In this document: positions 11,855-22,110 of the stretch, piece by piece
Layout: each line of letters begins with the position of its first letter
Numbering within the stretch: position 1 is the stretch's first letter
DNA from: Synaphobranchus kaupii
Taxonomy: Eukaryota; Chordata; Actinopteri; Anguilliformes; Synaphobranchidae
Direction of reading: 5' to 3'
Assembly (NCBI GenBank): GCA_029718625.1
Contig: CM056377.1
Location: 32,468,653 to 32,532,652, forward strand
Length of the DNA stretch: 64,000 nt
The notes under the pieces: model-generated
Database searches by the model: none
Told to the model about the DNA's origin: nothing
What the model saw: the letters and a program-made list of their open reading frames with translations, nothing else
Program-made: the position numbers and the translations under genes

Positions 11855-11860
11855 AATAAA
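11855..11860 (+). promoter_or_regulatory. Candidate distal polyadenylation signal
   Basis: AATAAA is followed by a GT-rich stretch (GTTTTTGAGTATCTGATGTG), the usual arrangement of a cleavage signal with a downstream element. If it is used, the RANBP3 3' UTR would be about 4.4 kb. This is inference only. Confidence 0.3.
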
Positions 11861-12154
11861 GTTTTTGAGTATCTGATGTGTTTATATTCTCGCTAGGTTT
11901 TAAGCTAAAGATACTATACAAGTAGGTGTCTGTCAGTGTTGGGGGGTCAACGGGTCTGTCGCATGTTACATGAACACGCAATTATAAAAGTAATGGAAAG
12001 ATTTAAAATTAGATGTTACCCTCATTAGTCTTATAATCAATGTTCAGCAGCTGTTCAGTTTTAAGAGTTTGAAGATATGTATTTAGGTATGTGGATATAT
12101 TTATGGTATGTATTTTGGAAGAGTACAGTATGTCCCGTCTACTTCCAGTGTATT

Positions 12155-12168
12155 CCAGTAGGTGGCTC
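12155..12168 (+). promoter_or_regulatory. CTCF-like motif
   Basis: CCAGTAGGTGGCTC fits the CCANNAGRKGGC core. It lies about 300 bases beyond the distal AATAAA candidate of RANBP3, so a boundary between the gene and the repeat-rich interval is conceivable but unproven. Confidence 0.3.
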
Positions 12169-13721
12169 CACCACACAAAGTTTGAAGTTAAATATCACAT
12201 AATCTCTTGCATAACAACTTAGTTTTACCTGAATAAAATGCAGCATAGCCTAGAACTGTCGTTATTAATGTGAACAGTATGTTGCTCTTTATTTTTCTAC
12301 AGAAATGTACACGGTCCCCACCTGTTCTTCATGTATAACAAAAGGTAAAGTAGGCATGTGTTGAAGCGTTCACTCTTGCATATGAATGAACAAAGGCAAA
12401 GATGATTTGGTAACAGGCACTTCCGATAAGAAGCACTGCCGTCCAATAAACCAAACCCCTTATTTTGAGACTAAAAATACTTGTATTCAAATTAATTGTA
12501 CTGTACAATTCCCCCTGTCTATTTTGAAGGCTCCTGATGGATTTGAAGACAAACGTCAGAAGGTTTTTAGGAATTTGATTCCTAAATTACACACACGCTG
12601 AAACGTGCATATATGACTGACATTTTACGACTTGTGAGCATCAATGTTTCATAACACCAGTGTTATGCCAGAGCCAGGAGCTCATAGTACTACAGGGAAA
12701 AAAAACACCCTTTTACATTTGAGAATTCCTGTAGAACGCATTTATTGGAAATATTTAATGAATTTTAAGACTTAGTCATTTCTCCTTACAAAGTAGTTAA
12801 AGTCTGGCAACCTAAATAAGAGCTGCAATAAGCAGCTGAAGGTTAGTGAATAGTTGCCATTCTTTGTCTCTTGTAAAACCACATGCTCTTGTTGGATGTG
12901 GAAACCCTTTCACTATACCAATTTATCTTACCTCTTGTGGTCAGGGTGGCCATCATCATCATTTTGTTCTTCACCACAAGTCATTCCTTGGGGTTACTTT
13001 AGGGCATGTCCTAAGTCACTGTCAGTTCTGCCTAACATGTCACAACAGGCTTAGTAATGGGCGTTCCTGTGCATATTAAATGTTCTTCAACATCACCAGG
13101 CAAGATAATACCAAGGTGGTTTATGGAAAAGAATGCACTGTATTTCGTGGGTGTCAGAATTTAGTTCTGGATGGCTGCTGTGCCTGTTGGTTTTTGTGTG
13201 TTTCCGCACCAGTGATTCATTTAAGTCATTGATTGGTCAAAGAATCCACACCCTGTTCTCAAGGCCTTAATTTGTGCTGATTAACAGGATGCAAAATATA
13301 TACAGATGGCAACGAGGGAAACGTCAGTGGTGCAGTCTGTAGCATAGGGGCTGTCAGCACATTGTCAAAAAGGGAAGTGTCGCCTTAGTCCAATGGAAGC
13401 CAATACAGTTTAAGGAATTAGTGTCAAGCTTGAGAAATCTCATGCAGCAGAATCCTTAACCACTTGACTTGCAATTTCAGGTACACTAGAGGTGACCTCG
13501 TGTTGCAGCGACGGAAATGTATACAGTGCAGTACCACCATCCATCCCTCAGCCAAAGACAATAATGCACTTTGACCTTGCTTTGTTCTAACATGGAAGAG
13601 ATGTCAAAACTAAGAATTAAATTAATATATGTATTGTGTTAAGATTTTTGTTTATTTTCATTATTTTTTGTCGATTGTTACCTTTGTAAATGGCCAAGGA
13701 ATCAATTTGACATTGTTTATA

Positions 13722-15248
13722 CAGTTGAAGTCGAAAGTTTACATAAACCTTAGCCAAATCCATTTAAACTCAGTTTTTCACAATTCCTGACATTTAATCA
13801 TAGTAAACATTCCCTGTCTTAGGTCAGTTAAGATCAGGACTTTATTTTAAGAATGTGAAATGTCAGAATAATAGTAGAGAATTATTTATTTCAGCTTTTA
13901 TTTCTTTCGTCACATTCCCAGTGGGTCAGAAGTTTACATACACCCTGTTAGTATTTGGTAGCATTGCTTTTAAATTGTTTAACTTGGGTCAAACACTTCA
14001 GGTAGCCTTCCACAAGCTTCTCACAATAAGTTGCTGGAATTTTGGCCCATTCCTCCTGACAGAACTGGTGTAACTGAGTCAGGTTTGTAGGCCTCCTTGC
14101 TCGCACACGCTTTTTCAGTTCTGCCCACAAATTTTCGATTGGATTGAGGTCAGGACTTTGTGATGGCCACTCCAATACCTTGACTTTGTTGTCCTTAAGC
14201 CATTTTGCCACAACTTTGGAAGTATGCTTTGGGTCATTGTCCATTTGGAAGAGCCATTTGCGACCAAGCTTTAGCTTCCTGGCTGATGTCTTGAGATGTT
14301 GCTTCAATATATCCACATAATTTTCCTTCCTCATGATGCCATCTATTTTATGAAGTGCACCAGTCCCTCCTGCAGCAAAGCACCCCCACAACATGATGCT
14401 GCCACCCCCCTGCTTCACGGTTGGGGTGTTCTTCAGCTTGCAAGCCTCACCATTTTTCCTCCAAACATAACGATGGTCATTATGGCCAAACAGTTCAATT
14501 TTTGTTTCAACAGTCCAGAGGACATTTCTCCAAAAAGTAAGATCTTTGTCCCCATGTGCAGTTACAAACTGTAGTCTGGCTTTTTTATGGTGGTTTTGGA
14601 GTAGTGGCTTCTTCCTTGCTGAGCAGCCTTTCAGGTTATGTCGATATAGGACTCATTTTACTGTGGATATAGATACTTTTGTACCTGTTCCCTCCAGCAT
14701 CTTCACAAGGTCCTTTGCTGTTGTTCTGGGATTGATTTGCACTTTTCGCACTAAAGCACGTTCATCTCTAGGAGACAGAACGCGTCTCCTTCCTGAGCGG
14801 TGTGACGGCTGTGTGGTCCCATGGTGTTTATACTTGCGTACTACTTGGCTGATTTCTTTAGATTTTTCCCATGATGTTAATCTAAGAGGCACTGAGTTTG
14901 AAGGTAGGCCTTAAAATACATCCACAGGTACACCTCCAATTGACTCAAATAATGTCAATTAGCCTATCAGAAGTTTCTAAAGCCATGACATAATTTTCTG
15001 GAATTTTCCAAGCTGTTTAAAGGCACAGTCAACTTAGTGTATGTAAACTTCTGACCCACTGGAATTGTGATATAGTGAAATAATCTCTCTGTAAACAATT
15101 GTTGGAAAAATGACTTGTGTCATGCACAAAGTAGATGTCCTAACTGACTTGCCAACACTATAGTTTGCTAACATGAAATCTGTGGAGTGGCTAAAAATTA
15201 GTTTTAATTACTTCAACCTAAGTGTATGTAAACTTCCGACTTCAACTG
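13722..15248 (-). mobile_element. Sleeping Beauty-type Tc1/mariner element, defective
   Basis: The termini are inverted (CAGTTGAAGTCGAAAGTTTA at the left, its near complement at the right) and are flanked by TA at 13720-13721 and 15249-15250, the Tc1 target duplication. Each end has a second, inner binding-site copy (near 13919-13945 and 15036-15063, GTCAGAAGTTTACATACAC), so the long IR/DR layout of the salmonid Sleeping Beauty group is visible. The length of 1527 bp is slightly below the family norm of about 1.6 kb, consistent with an internal deletion in the gene. Confidence 0.95.
13948..14872 (-). pseudogene. Tc1-like (Sleeping Beauty group) transposase pseudogene
   Basis: The transposase would bind the terminal repeats with a paired-like helix-turn-helix domain and cut and paste the element at TA sites. 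Four lesions are visible. An extra A follows the original start codon at 14870-14872. An in-frame gap of about 33 residues removes most of the first helix-turn-helix subdomain between SKEISQ and RKYKHHG. A TGA at 14653-14655 replaces a codon near the domain linker. The first catalytic Asp is replaced by Val at 14509-14511 (LW-T-V-ET instead of LW-S-D-ET). The C-terminal half (13948-14418) is otherwise well kept, with the second catalytic Asp in QMDNDPKH and the Glu in LNPIENLW. The rest of the frame is open, so the copy died by point events and is not badly eroded. Confidence 0.95.
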
Positions 15249-15250
15249 TA

Positions 15251-18147
15251 CCTCTACAGTATTCAGTCAATTACTTTTCTGGCCCAGCATAATCTGAGTT
15301 TACCAGTTGCTAGGCACTAGCCTTGGCATGCTGTTAGAAGTGTGAATTAGAGCATGCTGTTTGTCTGTGAACTGATCACTCCTAACTCATCTTCAGGGAC
15401 ATTATCTCTAACCCAAGCCATTCATCTTTCTTAAATTGCAGTTGAATCACAGGTCAATCTTAGCATTAAGAAATTGGGGAATATGACTAATATCATGTAG
15501 GGAATGTGGAGAAAGAAGAGTATTCGGAGCAGGGTCTCTGTCGGGGGGGGGGGGGACAACTGAGTACGTTGTTCAGGTACGAGTCGAGTTGGGGTGGGGG
15601 GATGGGGGTCCCAAAGGTCCGTGAACTTGTGGTAAATGTTATTGTCCCGGGCCCAGGTATTTCACCCGGCAACCCTGATAAAGAGGGAGAGCAGACAGAG
15701 GATAGGATGATGCATAATAGAGGGCTGTAAGTTTAGGAAGGGTTTCTGACAAACGGCCATCTGCCATTTCCGGTGGGACCTGATTGATTCAGCAGCTCCA
15801 CCCAGAAGATTGTCTGATGTAGTAGAGACCATGAACTTGCTGAGATTTTTTAGACTCTGTAACATGCATGCAAAGAGATCAAAGACGTTTGAACATCCAC
15901 AAATGCTAGAAACAATTGCTGCGACCTAATTGTAACAACAACACACCACTACTGGCGCTATGCTAAGTATTAACTGTTCGCTGCTTATTCAGACAAACAA
16001 ACCATGCGTGTTTGTGTTTGAAAACAAAGGCTCCTGCTTTTTAAATGCAAATGAGAAGAGAAGTATTTTGGAAATTGGAACCATGAGAGAGATATTCTTT
16101 ATTTACTGTTCAAATGGTATTCCGTGGTAAATTAAAAATAGATTTTACAAACACAGGGCCACAAAAAAATTGGAAAGGTTCATTTTGAGCAATCAGAAAC
16201 AACTTAACAACTTATGGTTTGTTGTGCATAATTATCCTGACTATCCACACTTCGGTCTGGGTTGTAAACTAAATGGGTAGCAATGATGTGCCTGGACATT
16301 TGTCTGTCTCACAAATCATTGGATTTTGTCATGGCGCTATAAACAAAAGGGTTTAACGTCAGTTCATTCATTACTTCTGGTTTCCAGGGTGACCCCCATT
16401 AACAGCACTGGGTTTGATAAGGCTGAACCAGTGGACACCGGCAAGAGATTTATTTTAATCAACTACTGGCAAGTCTTCAGCGAATATGTGAACTGATTTT
16501 CTGATTTTTATCTCATGGCAATTATGATGTAGAATGCAACAATGGAAATGCATGCATGGTTTGTGGGTCTGAATGACTCCTTGAGACACATTTGCAATAT
16601 ACCCGCACAGCCTTAAATAATTTAACAACATTAATTATTAAACAGTTTAATTCTGATAAGTAGTCTGCCTCTTTCCAATGCTACTTGTTTGAAAGCTTTT
16701 TTCATCTGAAGGTGTAGAGCGTGAGCTTGCTTGAGGACTGTAGAAAATAAATGAGACTGCCGCACTATTACAGTTCTCCAAGAGCCCCCGCACTCAATAA
16801 TTATTGTCTTTAGTCACAATAATTACTGGGATGGCTATTCAGATGGTGCAGTGAAATATAACCACTACAGGGGGGGGGGGGGGGGGTAATTGGCCTAGGC
16901 AGAGAACTACACAAATTTGCACTGTTATAGTTCTAAGTAATTAAGCCAAACGTTTTGTGTGGCCTAGGTAAAATAAGTATTTGTAATTGGTTACACCTGG
17001 AGCGGCAGTTTAGTATACAGGGGAAGGTGTCTGATTCCACATCATGATTGTTGGACAACCGTGACGCATTTTAAACTGTGCGGTAAGAAGATTTTCAGAG
17101 CTTCTTCACCTCTGAGGCTCATCATCATAGTGTGAAATTCCCACCTGTTAATGTCTTCCCTGGTCTGCTTTGACATGAATTGCCAGTCCCAGTACATCAT
17201 CTTTTTGAAGGGCTAAGATGAATGATAGAATTAAATTTTCCATATATATATATATTTTTTAATTAAAGCTAAAGTCCATATTGTCAATATTCAATTATGA
17301 CTTATTGTCTACTTATTCACTTATTGTTACAAATGGTTTTAAACATCGAAACTGACCTTTCTTGTACATTCCGGTCTTTGAAAATGTATGAAACGTGAGG
17401 AACAAAGTGAATAATTTTTTTATTGTTTTTACAATTTCCCATTTTTGTTGGCTCTTCAAAGTGGTTTAGACTTATGTATGTAGTGTTATATAACCTGGCA
17501 AGCTGAATTGGCCTGTGTGTACACATGCCAAAAGAAAGTTAAATTACTCAGTGATGCAAAAATGATAAATTCAGATAGCCGTTGACCTGTATTACGTGTA
17601 ATATTTACATTAGTATAATATTTAATTGAATCCAGAATGTCTACCAGAAACTACAAACTTTTTAAAATGTCACAAGAAAAGAGAGATTTTAAGACAAAAT
17701 GTGAATAAAGCATAAAGCAGCTGCTCCAACCTATGTCAAAATCACATTTTTTCCATGACAGTTTTATCTCTTTATCTGTTGATGGATTTTTTTAAACTTC
17801 ATCCAAATTCAGTGGCTGTTTAAAAATAAGACAGAATCTTTGTTCCTCTAATACTTTTCTCATTTTGAGCCTCTGGCTCGCATTGCCAGGTGTTTAGTTT
17901 ATCAGCGTGTCCCAGTGGAAAACTTCTTCAAGGCTTTGCTGGGTCTGCTCAAGCTTCACATGAGGTCAAAACAGTCTATTTTTTGAAACGGATACTAAAG
18001 ATGCTGTCAGTAGGAACTCAGTGGAATAAGATAAGTATTATGAAATGGCTGCCCCCTATCAGCATGTTGAGTGATGTGTATATATAGGCATGATAACAAG
18101 TCGTATAAACTGCTGATTTTGACGAATGATATGACATAAACTACATA
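15251..18147. other. Intergenic DNA without recognised gene
   Basis: Only low-complexity tracts stand out: G13 at 15543-15555, G17 at 16870-16886 and a short (TA)n near 17240. No open frame with a recognisable domain was found on either strand. Confidence 0.6.
16870..16886 (+). repeat. Poly(G) tract, G17
   Basis: Seventeen consecutive G. Similar runs sit at 15543-15555 and 30522-30539. Such runs are G-quadruplex candidates and are also hard to assemble accurately. Confidence 0.9.
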
Positions 18148-18870
18148 CAGTGAACTCCGAAAGTGTTAGGACAGTGACACATTTTTTGTTGTTTTGGCTG
18201 TCCAGTACATTGGATTTGAAATGGAGCCTTAATTTGAGGATTTCTACATCCATATTGGGTGAACCGTGTAGCAATTGTAGCCGTTTTTACACATATTCCC
18301 CCCATTTTAGGGCACCAAAAATAATTGGACAAATTAACATAAACTTAAATAAAGTCATCCAATTTAATATTTGGTTGCATATCAAATATGCCATTACATC
18401 CTTATGTCTGTGACCCAACTTAAAAAAAACTCTTGATATTTTATTTTCAGGTACTCTTACAAGCGATACTATAACCTCTCTGGATTTTAATGGATTTCTA
18501 TGGTAATTGGGGGGTGGGACTAGATTAAGCTGTAAATTACATGGGAATAGTATGGAACACATGGTTGGCTAAATGGCTATAAGTCATCAAGGGTCTAACC
18601 ACCACAAGCCTCAAACCATCACAACCCTTAAAGTGATCCATTGATGTCTACTGCATATCTGTTAGCAAAGAGATAGTTTGAGGCTTGTTTGATACCTCAG
18701 ACCCTTGATGACTTGCAGCCATTTAACCAACCTTGTGTTCCATACAATTCCCGTGTAATTTGCCGCTTAATCTAGTCCCACCCCCCAATTCCCATAGAAA
18801 TCCATTCTAATGCAGAGAGGTTATAGTATCACTTGTAAGAGTACCAGAAAATAAGATATCAAGGGGGCAC
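18148..18870. repeat. Truncated Tc1-type element with a foldback tail
   Basis: It starts TA then CAGTGAACTCCGAAAGTGTT, a Tc1-style terminus. The segment 18434-18610 is repeated in inverted orientation at about 18690-18866, with shared blocks such as GATTTCTATGG/CCATAGAAATC and ATCAAGGGTCT/AGACCCTTGATG. The result is a hairpin with arms of about 170 bp. A third copy of part of the same sequence, reversed, lies at 26482-26666. The matching right-hand terminus is not present here. Confidence 0.7.
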
Positions 18871-19900
18871 ATTGAGGGTCTTGAGGGCTCATTGCCAGTT
18901 AAACACCCTAGCGTAAAATTATTTAGCAAACAACTGCAGTAACTGGATGTTCACATCATAATTTAAAAAAATACAATATAAATGTAGGACTTGGGTTTAT
19001 TCTGCCAGCATGTAAGAAGGCTTGTATATATCCCAGTCCGGACATAACATAACATAAGGTACAGAAACAAACTAAAGTAACCACCCTCTCGGTTTACTCA
19101 CTGACATTATATAAATGATCAATCTCAACCACTGAATATATTTATATTGTTTATGTTTATATAGCTAGTGTTTCATTTTATATCTCAATAAATTAAAAAT
19201 GTTACATTTATAGACTTAGCTGTATTTCTATGTAACAATAACTAGGGCTACTTACTAGTTTGTTTCCCCTTGTTATCTTGCATGATACTTCAGTCCTCCA
19301 CCAGCTAGAGGTCGCAATAGCTTCTTTGTCAAGCCACTCATCGAACAATTATCCCATTTGCACTACTTCAGTCATCTAACTTGATATGGTAATTGCCACT
19401 ATTTAAGCACAGACCATGACAGCGATGTTTACAAGCAACACTCGTGTTAAATTAATTTAACTTGCACAACAAAAGAAAAAAGTAAATTGTATTAGTAAGA
19501 AAATACTTTGCAGCTCAGGTGTATTTAAACAAAAAAGATAAATTAAATAACAGTAGTGAATGGCATGTACAAAATTCAAATGAAAACTCCATATTTATAA
19601 CAAATTTATTTGTTACTTTCTTTTTTATGTAGTTCAAGTGTTTGGGCTTGCTGGCGAATCAATCCTATGCTTACCCAAAGTGACGTCACCCAATGGGCGT
19701 GGTCACATGAAGCGCCTAAAGTACTTGTGACTGTGTGATAGTTCCAGGAAAAAAATAAATAAATGGATGATTCATGCTCATAGTCATAAACACTAATATT
19801 CTAACTTTTTTACTTCTATGCATTTGGGGAACCTGCTACCATAATGCCATAATGACATTTAAGAAAGAAATGGGTAACATGTCCACTTATGGCTGACCAG

Positions 19901-19903
<3 letters not shown>

Positions 19904-19936
<33 letters not shown>
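19904..19936 (+). repeat. Poly(T) tract, T33
   Basis: Thirty-three consecutive T. It could be the A-tail of an old minus-strand retrotransposed sequence, but no body is recognisable next to it. Confidence 0.9.
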
Positions 19937-19940
<4 letters not shown>

Positions 19941-20744
19941 CTGAAGAGTCGTGCTAAATGTATTTGATATGTTTATGCATTTGTGGCGGCGTCGGTGGTG
20001 GTGGTGAGGGTACTCTTTTCAGGAAAGGGATTAGCCAGGAATGTGAAGTGAAAGGAAAGTAGCTCTGCTGCTCCTAATTTTCAGAGCTGCACTTTGAGCA
20101 GTCCCAGACCCCCCAGCAGGATAAGGATGTGTGCCCTCATTAACATTACTGCAACTCTGCTCTTTGTTTACATCAAGAGGGTGAGAACTTTCAGATAATA
20201 ATGATGATGCCAATGGCTTTAACAAAATGGAGCCCAGCCTTTCCCTGTCTGTCCTTAGTCTTTGTCATGAGGCTGAAATTTGTCTCTATGTAGGAACTAA
20301 ATGCTTTTGTTTTCTTTGATTAAATAGGTGACATAATGACATTGTATTTAGTTGTGGCCAAGTTTCAGTTTAGTTTTGCATCTGGATGCAGTTAGATCTC
20401 TGTAGATTTGGGGTTAACTTAGGTCAGACGTCTTGCTATTAGACTATTATGGGCAATCAAAAATGCCCCCCGTTCATTGAAAGCGTAGCGGAAAGGTATT
20501 TTTTCAGGACATGCTTAAAACATAAAGCTGCTGTCATGTGAATGCACAATATATTTTGCGTTTCAAAGTAGGTTACACATTAATATTAACTGGTTTACAA
20601 AGCTAATTCCATTGGTTGTCTCTGTGCGTTTAGCCATATATTCTGACATATCCAAATGCTAAGTAAAAAGGGGGTGATCCCAAACGCGCTACAAGCCGGC
20701 TATATAAAAAAGGAAGTGTAGGTGCTCAACAGAAGGACCAGTGA

Positions 20745-20846
20745 ATAGAAAGAATACCAAACCCGGACTACTTCGCTAGGACTAACCCGAGATAAGGAGG
20801 ACGGGTTAGTCCTAGCGAAGTAGTCCGGGTTTGGTATTCTTTCTAT
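20745..20846. repeat. Perfect palindrome with 45-bp arms
   Basis: The left arm 20745-20789 begins ATAGAAAGAATACCAAACCC. The right arm 20802-20846 is its exact complement, with a 12-base loop (AGATAAGGAGGA). No mismatch was found over the 45 bp. No transposon termini or target duplication flank it. Confidence 0.95.
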
Positions 20847-21770
20847 ATCCCAATGCTGTTCCCTATCCCCCACATTGAATTCTATACGCCCTGCAGGACT
20901 TTTTTCTCACACCTGATCTGCCCTATGCTACGTAGTTTGGAAGCAATGGGGAAACGGGTGTACAAAATATCAGCATGGCATAGTGCAGGCTGGGGGCTTG
21001 ATAAATACACAGCATGATTTGTTATACTTTGATTGTACTTTAACACCTCACATTCTGGGTAAAGGAGCAGGGAGAGATCACTGCAGATCTGGGTGGGTCC
21101 CAATTGCAGCCTGCAGTCAGAGCTGGCCTCCAATGTAGCTCTGCATGGAATTCCCCCAAATCAAAGCAGTGGAATGACTTCCCAATGCAGGAATGCATTT
21201 ATTGTCTCTAATGCATTATTATCAGTCCAAATTACTGTCCTATCTTATGTGCACTTTAAAGTTAAGTTAAAGACCTTAGATATCTGTGGTTTACACTGCT
21301 GTAAACCACAGGGAACTACAACGCTACTGCTATGTACACTGATATACTGTATGTCTTGTGTCACAAAACCATGCATTAAAGGCAGTTACAATATTTTCAT
21401 GGACACACCACAATCTATCTAACATATTATTTACCAAAAAGAGAAGGTCAGTGGAAAGGAACAAAAAGAAAAATCAAAAAAATTAGTTGTATAAGATTTT
21501 TGGCCCTGGGATTTACACATATGTTGTATTGCTGAATTTATACACGATTCCTATTGGTTGATTGTTTCCATAACAACAAGTTAGTGGTTGAATGTGTTTT
21601 CCTCTGAGAGCAGTTCCTAGGAAATCCCCTGCACATTCTCAGTGGTGGAACAAGGACATGACGATAGAGCAGTGAAATCCATAATCGTGCAGGGAGCTGT
21701 AACTGTGAATATAAATAAAAAAGAAGAAACGTCTTATCTTTTTATGAAAAATACATACATTTTTATTTAT

Positions 21771-22110
21771 TAAGCGGTGCAGCCGCTTCTATACGTGACG
21801 TGTGTCCGTCCGTCCGTTCGTAACATGAGATTTAAACCAATCAGGAGTCGCCTATGCGTCACATGCCCGGCAATACAATAGTAGCTTGAGAAAAGCATGT
21901 CCAGCTTCAGACAGCTCTATCTCAAAAAATATACATGCCACAGCTTAGATATTCACACCGTAGGAATCCTGGGAACCAGATGCACATCTGTATTTAATAT
22001 GTCTCATGTAGCTTAAAAACTGTAGTCGTGGTCACAAGTTAGAAAATAGAAAAAACACACATTTTCTATTGCATTTTTTAATATGATTGCTCATAAACCT
22101 GCACCGCTTA
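21771..22110. mobile_element. Non-autonomous element, Helentron-like family B
   Basis: The left end TAAGCGGTGCAGCCGCTT is a short hairpin. The right end CTGCACCGCTTA is the inverted copy of its first arm. The interior starts with a CCGTCCGTCCGT run. The 340-bp body has no coding capacity. The same layout (5' hairpin, inverted arm copy at the 3' end) is seen in the elements at 26667-32390, 45903-46924 and 61496-62983. The class assignment is tentative because no clean CTAG end is visible. Confidence 0.5.

Larger units (their letters stand above)
7468..13719. other. RANBP3 3' UTR and intergenic DNA
   Basis: There are no credible coding exons. The stretch holds A-rich and T-rich tracts near 7640-7830 and 8400-8600, a (CA)n and a (TA)n microsatellite, CTCF-like motifs, and a short perfect palindrome CATAACACCAGTGTTATG near 12650. 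Confidence 0.6.
18871..21770. other. Intergenic DNA without recognised gene
   Basis: Contents are a T33 tract at 19904-19936, the perfect palindrome at 20745-20846 and otherwise unremarkable AT-rich sequence. No exon or RNA gene recognised. Confidence 0.55.
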
